Positions 1-7,968 of a stretch of 64,000 bases of DNA are shown here, one piece after another. A program made the translations under genes and the position numbers. The notes beneath the pieces were generated by a model, which saw only the letters and a list, made by a program, of their open reading frames with translations, was not told where the DNA came from and searched no databases. The stretch is from contig NZ_CP165734.1 in the NCBI RefSeq assembly GCF_041200145.1, positions 496,001 through 560,000 on the forward strand, written 5' to 3'. The stretch comes from Bradyrhizobium sp. LLZ17 (GTDB lineage: Bacteria; Pseudomonadota; Alphaproteobacteria; Rhizobiales; Xanthobacteraceae). Each line of letters opens with the position of its first letter. Position 1 is the stretch's first letter.

Positions 1-67
1 CTATGGACGAAATACTGACGCTGCTCTCAGACTTGTGCGGGAGATTAGTCGCGGCTTTGGGCTGTAG
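1..67 (+). CDS. C-terminal end of a small conserved protein, cut by the window edge
   Basis: Reading from base 2, the last 21 codons end at TAG (65-67) and spell GRNTDAALRLVREISRGFGL. This lines up with the end of the 44-residue protein at 16890-17024 (GRYTDAAMVMLRQIRHAFGF), so the two are paralogues. The start lies outside the window. The function is unknown. The full relative at 16.9 kb has a hydrophobic N-terminus, so this one is probably membrane-associated or exported too; that is inference. Confidence 0.55.
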   Translation, partial: YGRNTDAALRLVREISRGFGL

Positions 68-238
68 GACGGCGCCGCGCATTCATCGGGCCACGCGCCA
101 GCGGCGGCTACTTCTTCAACAGCAGCCCTATCGTTCGCGCCATTCGCCTCACTGATCCTGCGTGACGGCCCAGCTCCGTCTCAGCAGCGTAGCGGTGTAG
201 CAGAACCACCTGCGATTGGGCTGCTGATGCTATGAGGT

Positions 239-255
239 CCGGACACGCTGTCCGG
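239..255 (-). terminator. Short perfect hairpin after the zinc-ribbon gene
   Basis: CCGGACA and TGTCCGG form a 7-bp perfect stem with a 3-base loop, 9 bases past the stop codon of the minus-strand gene at 265-426. No T-run follows, so it may be a processing or stability hairpin rather than a factor-independent terminator. Confidence 0.3.
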
Positions 256-264
256 CCCTCGCCC

Positions 265-426
265 CTAGTCGCCTAGAGGTGTCGAGACAATCCGGAGACA
301 CGGAAGGCACCTGTATATGCGCGCACCTTTCCGATCTCCAATGGCAGGCAATCTTCCGATTGGCGTCATTTCGCGAGTGCACTTCTCGCATTCGGGAGGT
401 CGCTTAGTACCGTCATCGACTGACAT
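265..426 (-). CDS. Zinc-ribbon mini-protein (about 53 aa)
   Basis: Two CxxC knuckles (CEKC near residue 13 and CLPC near residue 41) flank the short segment MTPIGRLPAIG. This is the layout of a small zinc-ribbon family common in Bradyrhizobium. The protein at 9490-9654 has the same plan (CGRC ... CMPC ... LRVET), so the two are paralogues. The start chosen is the ATG at 426; an in-frame ATG at 471 would add 15 residues that look less protein-like. The zinc site is inferred from the cysteines. The role is unknown. Confidence 0.6.
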   Translation of the reverse strand: MSVDDGTKRPPECEKCTREMTPIGRLPAIGDRKGARIYRCLPCLRIVSTPLGD

Positions 427-486
427 ACTTGAGCCATACCAGATCGGGCGACGGCGCGGTACTTGGGACATTTACGGATGGGCGAC

Positions 487-633
487 TTACTCTACGCCAA
501 GATCGGCTTGGCTCAGGGTGAGGCTAGTCACTGCGAAGACTTCGCGGTCGCGGATCAGAATTTGTTTTCCGCACGGCACATAATTGATGTAGCCTAATAG
601 TACAGCCGCCAGCGGGTAGTGCCGAACGCCCGT
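487..633 (-). pseudogene. Possible remnant of a small gene
   Basis: One minus-strand frame stays open from a TAG at 634-636 to the stop at 487-489. It reads like real protein (segments such as LLGYINYVPCGKQ and ILIRDREVFAVTSL) but has no ATG and no ribosome-binding site. It may be the 3' part of a decayed gene or a chance open frame. Nothing else is seen between here and the GYD gene at 771. Confidence 0.25.
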
Positions 634-770
634 CTATTTTTCAGCGGTATGTTGCCCCACGGCGGGGTCTATGGTCCTGCACTCGACGCGGCTTTAGCCG
701 CCTGTTTGTTGAGCTCGAAGTAAATCTGACGCCTTAATTTCTGAACATTCCCCGACAGGAGGAAGTCACC

Positions 771-1106
771 ATGCATTTTTGTATGACAGGGCAATACACA
801 CCAAAATCTCTCAACACCATCATGGAAAATCCCAAAACCAATCGCTATGAGGCGGCCAAGAACCTTATCGAAGCCGCCGGTGGAAAATTGATATCAATGT
901 ATAGCACCGCTGCCGAAGGCCCCGGCGTCTTGGTCATCTTCGATGTGCCCGATCCCAGCGCAGCACCGGCCATTTCCGGCACAGTGGTAGCAGCCGGCGC
1001 CATCCACAATGTGAGCCTCATTAGGCTTTGGACACAGGACGAAATTGCCAAAGTTCGTCAAACTGCAAGCCAGCTTCGCGGAAAGTACTCCCCGCCCGGC
1101 AGCTGA
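771..1106 (+). CDS. GYD domain protein
   Basis: 111 residues. The opening (MTGQYTPKSLNTIMENP) and the alternating strand/helix pattern, with KNLIEAAGGKLISMY and VLVIFDVPD, match the GYD family (PF08734), small ferredoxin-fold proteins of unknown biochemical role. A strong AGGAGG lies 7 bases before the ATG at 771; the in-frame ATG at codon 5 is less well placed. It stands 150 bp upstream of the DUF3303 gene on the same strand. The two families often sit together in rhizobia (recalled, not checked), so they may be co-transcribed. Confidence 0.8.
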   Translation: MHFCMTGQYTPKSLNTIMENPKTNRYEAAKNLIEAAGGKLISMYSTAAEGPGVLVIFDVPDPSAAPAISGTVVAAGAIHNVSLIRLWTQDEIAKVRQTASQLRGKYSPPGS

Positions 1107-1154
1107 AGATATCGGGCGCCTGTCCACAGCCAAACTAAGTAGTTGCTTCAATGT

Positions 1155-1187
1155 TGGTGGCAGTCACTCTGCCAGCAACTGCCGACC
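1155..1187 (+). promoter_or_regulatory. Dyad with weak sigma-54-like spacing upstream of DUF3303 gene
   Basis: TGGCAG and CTGCCA form an inverted repeat around TCACT (1158-1174), and TTGGTGGCAG pairs imperfectly with CTGCCGACCAA just beyond. The GG and GC of the first pair are 10 bases apart, as in a -24/-12 promoter, but both boxes carry mismatches to TGGCAC/TTGC. It lies about 80 bases before the start at 1255. It could be an operator, a weak sigma-54 promoter, or the end of the GYD transcript. Confidence 0.25.
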
Positions 1188-1254
1188 AACGTACTCAGCG
1201 AAGCTGTCTGTTGCAACAAAGTCAGCTTGATCTAATTTCGAAAAGGAGATTTTC

Positions 1255-1575
1255 GTGAAGTACATGATTGAATACACAATCCGTGCAACTGGGCTAACTC
1301 ACACCGAGAACTTTGCGAGCGCTCAGGCTCTATTGGCCGCGTTCGGCAAGTGGAAACCCGAGGATGGATTGACGGTCCACGCTTTCACGTCAAACCTCGC
1401 TGGCAACGCAGGCTACGTTTTCGTCGAAACAACCGATCCGAAGGTCATCGTCTCGTTTGTCTCGAAGTACAATTTTTGGAACGAGGTCAAAGTAGTGCCT
1501 GTGATCGATGTCAGCGAGGCGGTGCCGGTAACAGCGGCCTCTCTAGGTTGGGCTCAGAGCGCATCAAAGAGCTGA
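1255..1575 (+). CDS. DUF3303 family protein
   Basis: 106 residues. The opening (MKYMIEYTIRATGLTH) and the Y/F-rich ferredoxin-like pattern (GYVFVETTDPKVIVSFV) fit the DUF3303 family (PF11746). The start is GTG at 1255 with AAAAGGAG 8 bases upstream; no ATG fits as well. Family members are small soluble proteins of unknown function. It follows the GYD gene with a 148-bp gap that holds the dyad at 1155-1187. Confidence 0.75.
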   Translation: MKYMIEYTIRATGLTHTENFASAQALLAAFGKWKPEDGLTVHAFTSNLAGNAGYVFVETTDPKVIVSFVSKYNFWNEVKVVPVIDVSEAVPVTAASLGWAQSASKS

Positions 1576-1708
1576 TCACCGGACCGGCATCTGCAAGCTT
1601 GGACCGGCGCTTTTGATGAGCATCGCGGCTTTCCAGCGGCGACTATTCTGGTATGAAAAGCCGACTACCGTTCTTGTGTTTATTTCGAAATCGTTTTGAG
1701 GTGGGCAT

Positions 1709-1948
1709 ATGTTTGTGACCGTTGTCGCTGTGCTTTGCCATTTTTCATCAACCGCTTGCATCGAAGAAATCGTCACCAGCTCGGCGTTAGACAGCGCCGT
1801 GACGTTTCAGAGCTGCGCCATCGGAGGTCAAGCGGGCCTAGCCAAATGGAAGGAAGATCACCCGGTCTATCGTTCTGAGAATTGGCATATCCAGCGGTAC
1901 AAGTGCGTGCCGGGGGATTACAAGCTGATTGCTCAACATAAAATCTAG
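1709..1948 (+). CDS. Small putative exported protein
   Basis: 79 residues. The hydrophobic start (MFVTVVAVLCHFSSTAC) looks like a short signal peptide, and the mature part has two more cysteines (QSCAIG and YKCVPGDY) that could form a disulphide in the periplasm. GAGGTGG precedes the ATG by about 6 bases. The C-terminal pattern (YRSENWHIQRYKC) is of a type I have seen in Bradyrhizobium hypothetical proteins. The function is unknown. Confidence 0.6.
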   Translation: MFVTVVAVLCHFSSTACIEEIVTSSALDSAVTFQSCAIGGQAGLAKWKEDHPVYRSENWHIQRYKCVPGDYKLIAQHKI

Positions 1949-2456
1949 GCGGCCGAGATCGGCGCGGATAGATCGCGCATGCTAAAGCGATGCGCCGTCA
2001 TCATCGTTCTTGCCGACGAACTTGCCCTGTCCACCGAGATCGCCGACATCATGAGGGCAACAGCAACAGGGCTGGAGGAGCGTCGATCTCGATCTCGAAC
2101 ATATTGCAAGCAAGCTGACTGCTCTCCGGAGAGAGGACCGCGTGGGGAATGGTGCAACCAGTATTAGTAGGGCAGCCATCGCCCTTGCCTTTTGGCGTGG
2201 TGAGGATGCGGGAGCATGTCTCCCCTCGGCAGGCATTCAACGGCCTCTGTTAATTTCTTAGCCGGACCCGCTATAGAGGTGTATGGTTCAGTCGCTACTT
2301 TGAGCTGCCACCGAGAATGTGCCGAGCATTCACTTTTCACAGGCAGCGACAGGGCTATCGGCAGGCAGCAAGGCTGTCCAAAGCCAAGCGACTTTATTTG
2401 GGCTGTTGCCCTCGATCAATTCTGCCAAAGCACACTCGATTGCAGGAGTAAATTCA
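1949..2456. other. 508-bp stretch without a convincing gene
   Basis: Open frames exist on both strands (for example 1979-2167 plus and 2049-2240 minus), but none has a ribosome-binding site or protein-like composition. No repeat, tRNA or clear terminator is seen. Confidence 0.4.
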
Positions 2457-2978
2457 ATGAGAAAGCGTTTTCTGTTGACGGTTGTGGGTCCCGCACTCGC
2501 TTTGATCAGCACGTTCGGAATGGCGCGGGCCGAGACTATCGGGCGGTATGATTGCAACATCGTTGGGGCGGCCAGCCAAGACCCCATCGGAGACCACGAT
2601 GGGCATCGCATCACCGGCACGCAATATGCTTGCGTCGGCGTTGAGGGCCTCCTGAAAGGCGCGCTTTACACCGGAAGTTCTACGAGTGAGTGGGATGGTC
2701 CCAAGGGGCGGTACTTGAACGGGATCGGTATGCTGCGGTCGCCCGATGGGATTGGGGTCACAATGGTCACGGAGGGCGTCGGCTCGGTGGTCATGAAGGA
2801 CGGAAAGCCAGTCGGAAGCGAAAGCACGGGGAAGGCGATCTATCAATTCGCAACTGGCGTATTTGCGCCGCTCTCTGGAAAAGCGGTTAAATGGGCCGTT
2901 CGACCCGCAGGCTTTAATCGGTTTAGCCTCGAAGTCATGACAGACGACGAACTGACCACTGCCGCTGCGAAGCAATAG
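2457..2978 (+). CDS. Exported hypothetical protein (173 aa)
   Basis: The start is the ATG at 2457 with GCAGGAG 9 bases upstream. The first 25 residues (MRKRFLLTVVGPALALISTF, then GMARA) are a standard Sec signal with cleavage after ARA. The mature part is rich in glycine and beta-type segments (GIGVTMVTEGVGSVVMKDG), consistent with a small periplasmic beta protein. I do not recognise the family. The frame is open for another 46 codons upstream, but that segment lacks a start signal and precedes an obvious signal peptide. Confidence 0.65.
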   Translation: MRKRFLLTVVGPALALISTFGMARAETIGRYDCNIVGAASQDPIGDHDGHRITGTQYACVGVEGLLKGALYTGSSTSEWDGPKGRYLNGIGMLRSPDGIGVTMVTEGVGSVVMKDGKPVGSESTGKAIYQFATGVFAPLSGKAVKWAVRPAGFNRFSLEVMTDDELTTAAAKQ

Positions 2979-3107
2979 TTCTTGGCGCTCGAGGGGCTCC
3001 GTCTTGAGAAGGGTTTCAAGGCGGGGCAGCGGGCAATCGGCGCGAAACTACCCTTGAGCGGACGTTTCGCGGCGCCACGCGTACGATCAACTTAGATTTC
3101 GTGTCGT

Positions 3108-3290
3108 ATGCCGTGCCACCGCGCCAACTCTGCTCTGGATCAATACGAGCAGGCAGTCGATGAGATCGCCGCCGCTTGTGACGGTGATTTGCGCGGCGCG
3201 CTTCGAGCGCTGATGCTCCTCAATGAGCAGCTAGAGCAGGAGCTGGAGCTAGTCAGCGGGATCCATCCTCCTCACCAGCGGCTGCACTAG
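3108..3290 (+). CDS. Small helical hypothetical protein (60 aa)
   Basis: The sequence is mostly amphipathic helix (DQYEQAVDEIAAACDGDLRG, then ALRALMLLNEQLEQELE), a pattern I associate with short Bradyrhizobium proteins. Its last 38 bases overlap the 3' end of the minus-strand gene 3253-3555, so the pair is convergent. No strong ribosome-binding site is visible. The function is unknown. Confidence 0.5.
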   Translation: MPCHRANSALDQYEQAVDEIAAACDGDLRGALRALMLLNEQLEQELELVSGIHPPHQRLH

Positions 3291-3555
3291 TCGAGCCGAT
3301 GCTTATGTATGTCCTCACCCCCAGAATGACCCCCCTCTCTTCTGCGGGCTCGTTGAGCCATATCAGAGCCTCCCGTGGTTCTAGAAACAAGACGCGCTCT
3401 TCCGTGATGGATGGCGCCTCGCCCCTGGAGAGGTAAAGGATGAAGCCTTTGCGCTTGTCGTGCAGCAGCGCTTCTCTGGCGTGGCTCTCTGAGAGAGATT
3501 GGGTATCGATGTACGGAATAGTTCGAGAGGAGATAAGCTGCACTTTAAGGCTCAT
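3253..3555 (-). CDS. Hypothetical protein downstream of PilZ gene (100 aa)
   Basis: No signal peptide or membrane segment is seen. The middle alternates strands and charged turns (VLFLEPREALIWLNEPAEER). Its ATG (3553-3555) abuts the TAG of the PilZ gene (3556-3558), so the two are almost certainly one translationally coupled operon. That suggests a link to PilZ/cyclic-di-GMP output, but this is only context. I do not recognise the family. Confidence 0.6.
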   Translation of the reverse strand: MSLKVQLISSRTIPYIDTQSLSESHAREALLHDKRKGFILYLSRGEAPSITEERVLFLEPREALIWLNEPAEERGVILGVRTYISIGSTSAAAGEEDGSR

Positions 3556-3879
3556 CTACTGTGAACGAACGAGGCGCTTTTCTGTGCTCGCCTTGCCCTT
3601 TGTCTTTGCGGTGACGAAATGCACGCCGACCTGAGAGCCATCGACCCAAATCAGCGCGCACCTCCGAAATGCCAGACCAGTGGAGGACAGAACCAGAAAG
3701 AATTCCTGCGCTTTGAGGGGGTCGATCGAGCCCTCGACCTCAAGTTTGGCGCCACTTGCAGAGGCGTCGAGAAGAATGCAGCTTCGCCGCCATGTCCCAT
3801 CGACACCCATGATGCTGACGGTGTGCTTGTGTTCAAACCGAACACGGTTCGCCTTTCGATTGTTTCCGATCATTTGCAA
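3556..3879 (-). CDS. PilZ domain protein
   Basis: 107 residues with the PilZ fold: an N-terminal RKANRVRF, then the strand GTWRRSCILLDASASGAKLE (D/NxSxxG-type motif), and FFLVLSSTGLAFRRCALIWV, ending in the VGVHFV strand. Known PilZ domains bind cyclic di-GMP through RxxxR and the D/NxSxxG loop; here the first motif is loose, so binding is uncertain. CTGGAG lies 9 bases before the ATG. It is a paralogue of the protein at 60058-60318 and heads a two-gene unit with 3253-3555. Confidence 0.75.
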   Translation of the reverse strand: MQMIGNNRKANRVRFEHKHTVSIMGVDGTWRRSCILLDASASGAKLEVEGSIDPLKAQEFFLVLSSTGLAFRRCALIWVDGSQVGVHFVTAKTKGKASTEKRLVRSQ

Positions 3880-3903
3880 TTCTCCAGTAACAAATCATTT
3901 TTT

Positions 3904-4380
3904 TTAAAATAGATGCGGTGCCTCCTTGCGCACTGCCTCAATGAGCTGCCCGATCCTCCCAGCCTGTGTCATTAACGTCGTTCTGGCTATCTCATCCATA
4001 TCGGTCTGCCTGATAATCAATCGGATGGAGATATTCGCGAGATCAAGAATGAAGATGGCCCGGCGTAGGTCCTCCGTCGTTTGAATTTGTAGAGCTTCAA
4101 CTTGCGCCACCAGAGCAGCGGTCGTCGCCCAAATGTTGAACGGCGTTGGGCGCGAGAGGCTTGGTCCGGATTTCCGCTGCTGACATCGCTGAAATTTTAG
4201 AACGTTAGGCACCGTCGAAATCCTCTCCGGCGTATCGCAATCACTTACGGCTTCGCTTCTCGAAGGCAAAAAGGACGATAAAAACGCAAGCTCTCTACGG
4301 CCCACCAAGCGTCGCTTGAAGTACGCGAACTTTGACCAGCTTTGCCCAGACCGGGGCTCCGCCAATCCAGTGCGGGACAA
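3904..4380 (-). CDS. Hypothetical protein, start uncertain
   Basis: The last 70 residues are convincing helix (LVAQVEALQIQTTEDLRRAI, then IIRQTDMDEIARTTLM). The first 85 are Arg/Ser-rich and look less like real protein, so translation may begin at an internal GTG or TTG. No family was recognised. It is 24 bp upstream of the PilZ gene on the same strand and could be part of that operon. Confidence 0.4.
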   Translation of the reverse strand: MSRTGLAEPRSGQSWSKFAYFKRRLVGRRELAFLSSFLPSRSEAVSDCDTPERISTVPNVLKFQRCQQRKSGPSLSRPTPFNIWATTAALVAQVEALQIQTTEDLRRAIFILDLANISIRLIIRQTDMDEIARTTLMTQAGRIGQLIEAVRKEAPHLF

Positions 4381-4558
4381 CCAAGTTTAATGCTGGGAAT
4401 TTCACGTCCAACCGGTTAACAAAAACCTATCAAGTTGCGTCGGCCGGTATCGCAGTATTGAAAGTTGAATAAGTTACGTTGTCGAAATTTGGCAATCTTT
4501 GGCGAACCGTCGTTTCGTCGCCAGTTGCTCAACGGTACTATTCCGGGGAAATCTTCCG

Positions 4559-5527
4559 ATGAGAGAGACGTCAGGCCCCCTGACACGGACAAATAGCCAA
4601 GGTTTCCCACGGCTGGCGCCGAAAATATATCGCTTTACCGATCTCGATCAGTATCGAACTGCCGTCCGAAATCTGGACGTGGAATTTACACCTCTCGTGC
4701 GGAGGATTTCTGCCGAGCAAATCATTCTAAATTTGCCAGGCTGCGACATCAATTTCGCCAAGTCCTTTCCACGTATCGCCCATGGTCGGCTTGCTCAAAA
4801 TTCCACCGCTATCGGCTTCTCGATGGACGACGGCGTCCCCATTCGCTTCAATGGAGCGGAAAGAGATCATTCGGCCATCGTGATTGGAAGCAACGGCGCC
4901 GCATACACCACCGTCGAACGGGCCGAGCGGCAATTTACGTCCATTATTTTCACTCCGGAGATACGGGGTCGTGGCTGGCCGGAAGCAGGTCCAAATTGGA
5001 GAGTGTTCGAAACGAGTGCCGCTGCGCAGCATCAGTTGCGGGAGCTAGTAAGGCAAGTCATGTCGATTTCCCCGAGCTTCTATGGGTATGAGGCGAGCGA
5101 CATTTCCTCTGCGATAAAGGAGTCCGTGCTTGCCGGCGTCGATGCCGCATTTTCACACTTGGTTGACGCAAGATGGGCTTCTCGTGCGAACTCCATTCGG
5201 CATTTCAAAACTTATCGGAATATTCTCGCGGTATTGTCTGGCAACATTGGCCGTCCGATCTACAGCGAAGAACTTGCGCGGCAAGTCGGTGTCTCCGTAC
5301 GCAGCATGCAGGCTGCGATCCAGCTATACCAGGGAATGAGCCTGCATCTATATTTGCGCCTGAGGCGGCTTTGGCTCGTGCGGCAACGGCTGTTGGCCGG
5401 AGCGGATAGTGTAAAGGCGTGTGCACTCGCTTTCGGATTTTGGCACCTGGGCGATTTCGCCAGGAGCTATCGCCTTCACTTCGATGAAACGCCCTCGGCC
5501 ACTCTGGCAAGATCGCGTCAGTTGTGA
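4559..5527 (+). CDS. AraC-family transcriptional regulator
   Basis: 322 residues from the ATG at 4559. The C-terminal 100 residues carry the double helix-turn-helix of AraC/XylS proteins: first helix pair around IYSEELARQVGVSVRSMQAA, second around CALAFGFWHLGDFARSYRLH, closing with FDETPSATL. The N-terminal 200 residues resemble the AraC-binding-like sensor of ureide/benzoate-type regulators (for example the stretch INFAKSFPRIAHGRL). No obvious target gene stands next to it, so its regulon is unknown. An in-frame ATG 60 bases earlier (4499) is possible but adds nothing domain-like. Confidence 0.8.
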   Translation: MRETSGPLTRTNSQGFPRLAPKIYRFTDLDQYRTAVRNLDVEFTPLVRRISAEQIILNLPGCDINFAKSFPRIAHGRLAQNSTAIGFSMDDGVPIRFNGAERDHSAIVIGSNGAAYTTVERAERQFTSIIFTPEIRGRGWPEAGPNWRVFETSAAAQHQLRELVRQVMSISPSFYGYEASDISSAIKESVLAGVDAAFSHLVDARWASRANSIRHFKTYRNILAVLSGNIGRPIYSEELARQVGVSVRSMQAAIQLYQGMSLHLYLRLRRLWLVRQRLLAGADSVKACALAFGFWHLGDFARSYRLHFDETPSATLARSRQL

Positions 5528-5835
5528 TGCGGGTTCGTAGAACCGCCGGTCGCGAACGTTGCGTCGGCGCCCCTTGCTCGAAGGAAGCAAAAGCCTCGGA
5601 ACCGCCGATCTGGGTCCGGTACGGTGGTTGTCGGTGCGGATCGCCCCGCCGGAGTTGTTCGGGACACTATAGGGACACCAAAACCCAACCATTTGAACCA
5701 TACGACCAGTTAGAGTGACACCTTCTCCCATAAGAACGGGAGAACGTGAGGTCGTCCCTATCGAAGGCCGTGGGCGCTGTTTTGAACCAGCAGCTGGACG
5801 CAACGTAAGACGAAATCGCCAGTTTAATAATCACC
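5528..5835. other. 308-bp gap after the AraC gene
   Basis: No convincing gene, repeat or RNA was seen. Open frames on the minus strand here lack starts with ribosome-binding sites. Confidence 0.35.
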
Positions 5836-5973
5836 ATGCGACAACAGAAGATCACCTTCGGCGAGCTGCGCGAGATGGGCGTTCACGGCGTCCTGATCTA
5901 TTGCGCGGATTGCAGTTGCAATGACCCAGCCGGAATGCGGCGCGCGCTCGCTGAATTAATTGCGAGGGCTTAG
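5836..5973 (+). pseudogene. Short N-terminal fragment of a small conserved protein (45 aa)
   Basis: The ATG at 5836 opens MRQQKITFGELREMGVHGVL followed by IYCADCSC. This matches the start of a small rhizobial protein family that, as I recall it, continues with a second cysteine pair and runs to about 70 residues. Here it stops at 45 residues after an unrelated tail (RRALAELIARA), so it looks truncated or fused to foreign sequence. It ends one base before the convergent gene 5975-6310. It may still be translated. Confidence 0.4.
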
Positions 5974-5974
5974 T

Positions 5975-6310
5975 TTATTGATCTCGACGGCAAAGATTCA
6001 TCGCGCCGCGGCCACCAGCAACGCGCATCATATGCCATCCATCGCGGACCCAGTGCCATTTTTCCTGATAGAAACCTGGCCTCGCTTGATGGCTCATGAC
6101 AAAGCCATTGCAGTAGCAACCAACCCCAGGGGCCGTTCTGGGGCCGCAAGGACCAATTCCCATTCCTGTCGTCATCTGAGTTTCTATAACTTCGGCATCT
6201 TCTTGCGCATTGAAATAAACTCCCTTGCTCACATACGACGGATCGAATTCCGCGTGGGCGAAAGAGAACCAGCTAGTTAAACACAACAGGAGAGGTAAAG
6301 CGGTTTTCAT
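5975..6310 (-). CDS. Exported hypothetical protein (111 aa)
   Basis: A clear signal peptide (MKTALPLLLCLTSWFSFAHA) is followed by a mature part with four cysteines (GPCGP, GCYC and NLC), suggesting a disulphide-bonded periplasmic protein. The WHWVRDGWHMM segment is distinctive. I do not recognise a domain. The ATG at 6310 has only a weak ribosome-binding site. Confidence 0.6.
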   Translation of the reverse strand: MKTALPLLLCLTSWFSFAHAEFDPSYVSKGVYFNAQEDAEVIETQMTTGMGIGPCGPRTAPGVGCYCNGFVMSHQARPGFYQEKWHWVRDGWHMMRVAGGRGAMNLCRRDQ

Positions 6311-6337
6311 CGTCGTTCCTATTCTTACGAAATGGAT

Positions 6338-6582
6338 TTAACTCGCCTTGGGGGATGTCCCTGGTAATCGGCGTCCGGATGCCTGCAAACAGCTATTCCC
6401 CCGACCACTCAGCTTCGTTCGCGCCGCGATGGTCGTCTCGATCTCCTGCACCATTTCTCGGAGCCGTGCGGCGAGGCGTTCGAACAGCGCGCGTCTGCCT
6501 GTCCAGCGCTGTTCTGGCCGATCGAGTACAGTGGTCCGCCTCTGCCCGAAACTTGTCTAGCAGACCAATCAGTTCCTCCATC
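6338..6582 (-). pseudogene. Frameshifted helical hypothetical gene
   Basis: From the ATG at 6582 the frame gives MEELIGLLDKFRAEAD and then loses protein character. The next frame resumes it with ALFERLAARLREMVQEIETT and a basic tail, ending at TAA (6338-6340). Joining the two frames near 6535-6545 gives a coherent helical protein of about 80 residues. A one- or two-base indel is the simplest explanation. No family was recognised. Confidence 0.35.
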
Positions 6583-6671
6583 CCTTGCGTCTCACCCGCT
6601 GGTGCATTCAACAGCGGATATGTAGCGACCAGCGCCAGGGTGGACACTTGGCAAATTTCCCAGGGTGAGAG

Positions 6672-6997
6672 CTACAGTTGTGCCGCAGGACAAACCGGGG
6701 ATGAGTGCAGCGACCTCTCCTCGATGACGCGCTGAAGATCGTCGCGCGCAGGAGCGGCAAGGAACTTGCCGAAAGGCGAAGTGGCGGAGTGAAGTTTGCA
6801 GCCAACCGCCTGTTCGCCGACCCGGAAGCCGCCGCCGCCAGCTCGTTCAGCTCGCGGCGAGCATTGAGCCGGTACAGGACGGTCGAATCCACATCGAGAA
6901 GATCAATTATCCGTTGCTCTGCACGCTCCACGTAAGCGGCGCGGAGTTTGGCGCCGGCATCAGGTGCGCTGTCGAGAAGGGCTGGCTGGAGCTGCAT
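6672..6997 (-). pseudogene. Frameshifted hypothetical gene
   Basis: The upstream frame reads AAYVERAEQRIIDLLDVDST, then VLYRLNARRELNELAAA, at the GCC repeat around 6827-6842. A second frame continues with GEQAVGCKLHSATSPFGKF and DDLQRVIEERS to TAG (6672-6674). The helical first half resembles short Bradyrhizobium hypothetical proteins. The start at 6997 is a guess; the frame is open to 7186. A slip in the trinucleotide-rich tract would explain the break. Confidence 0.35.
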
Positions 6998-7236
6998 GAG
7001 AGCGGGACTACTTTCGGCTGTTGGCGCCGGGCGAGGAATTGTTGGGGTGCTGAGAGGAACCCGCCGGGCATGTTTGGCTTGAACCCGCGCTGGCTCGCCG
7101 CCTGAGTTGGCGGAGCGGTCCCGGCGTCCCCCTGCATTAGCCCCGAGCCGGGGCCGTCTCTCCGCCGCCTGAGTGCATTTGTTCACGGAGTCCAGCTACG
7201 CTCCCATTTTGGCTTGTTTACCTGTGAGGTGTTTGA

Positions 7237-7449
7237 GTGGTCAAAACCAATTGCGTCATTGTACGAGCTCACGGCAGGCAACTTGATCTATTGCGTGGGG
7301 AAGCTTCTCGTGTTGCTCGGGGAAGCAAGCTCGACTGGTGGATCGAGCGAGCTGACAAGGGCACGCGCTTTTGCTTCGAGGATGCTGAAGCGAAAAAGAG
7401 CTTTGCCTTGATCTGCGAAAACTTCGCCGTGCCGTGCCTTGATGGGTAG
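7237..7449 (+). CDS. Small conserved protein, paralogue of 18227-18433
   Basis: 70 residues from GTG at 7237, with GTGAGG 8 bases upstream. The core (GRQLDLLRGEASRVARGSKL, then DWWIERADKGTRFCFEDAEA) matches the protein at 18227-18433 (GRQLDRLRTHAAQIARAQKS, then DWWVEATEKGKAFCFEHANA) along its whole length. Both are mixed alpha/beta, soluble and of unknown function. Two copies 11 kb apart in one accessory region suggest duplication of an island-borne module. Confidence 0.6.
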   Translation: MVKTNCVIVRAHGRQLDLLRGEASRVARGSKLDWWIERADKGTRFCFEDAEAKKSFALICENFAVPCLDG

Positions 7450-7562
7450 CGAAGCATCTGCCTGCTACCGTGCTCGGCGGGCCCTTTAATTAGAGTTTTT
7501 GCCGGCGATTCACCTAAGCTAAAGCCGGATATGGCTTCCAAGCTAATGCGAGTGCCCTGCCG

Positions 7563-7675
7563 CGTTGCGTATTGGCAGGCCTCTGGCCCCAGCGCTCATC
7601 TCCTCCAGAGATTGTGCAAGGCGCTGGGGCCTTCGCCCGGGCTGTTCCCTGCTCGACGGCAGGGCTCATCAGCGA
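7563..7675. repeat. Dispersed hairpin repeat, copy A
   Basis: About 110 bp, closely similar to 15532-15640: the shared blocks are GCAGGCCTCTGGCC, CTCCTCCAGA and GGCGCTGGGGC. In this copy GGCCCCAGCGC and GCGCTGGGGCC form a perfect 11-bp stem around about 25 bases, so a transcript would fold. Neither copy overlaps a convincing gene. Differences between copies fall inside and outside the stem. Confidence 0.55.
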
Positions 7676-7685
7676 TTGCTTTCGC

Positions 7686-7925
7686 TCAGATCGCGCCAAT
7701 CTTCAGGCAGATCACGTAAACAACCATGAACGCGGTAAGAGCACCGAAAAACCAGACCACATTGTCCGCACCGCGGTCGGATGCAAACTCGCGGTTCGCA
7801 TCCATCTCTCTAGCATGAGGCACGATCGAGAGGACCCGACTTGGACGCATGCGTCTGGATGCCCGCCTGAGGAGCTGTTTCACAGCAGCTTTTTGCTCGC
7901 TCGTGACCTGGGGACCGATCGTCAT
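7686..7925 (-). CDS. Small tail-anchored membrane protein (79 aa)
   Basis: The N-terminal 55 residues are charged and helical (TSEQKAAVKQLLRRASRRMR). The C-terminus is a single membrane segment (VVWFFGALTAFMVVYVICL) ending in KIGAI, so the protein is probably inserted post-translationally with its N-terminus in the cytoplasm. GAGAGGAG lies about 8 bases before the ATG at 7925. The function is unknown. Confidence 0.6.
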   Translation of the reverse strand: MTIGPQVTSEQKAAVKQLLRRASRRMRPSRVLSIVPHAREMDANREFASDRGADNVVWFFGALTAFMVVYVICLKIGAI

Positions 7926-7968
7926 CGACGTACTCCTCTCACCTAAACTCTGGGAAGATCAAGCCGGC

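Noticed and set aside
1228..1256. GTCAGCTT followed by TTTCGAAAAG, resembling a type III secretion tts box
   Set aside because: Only the first eight bases fit the consensus; the second half and spacing do not, and no effector gene follows.
1979..2240. Overlapping small frames on both strands
   Set aside because: None has a ribosome-binding site, and the composition is irregular on both strands.
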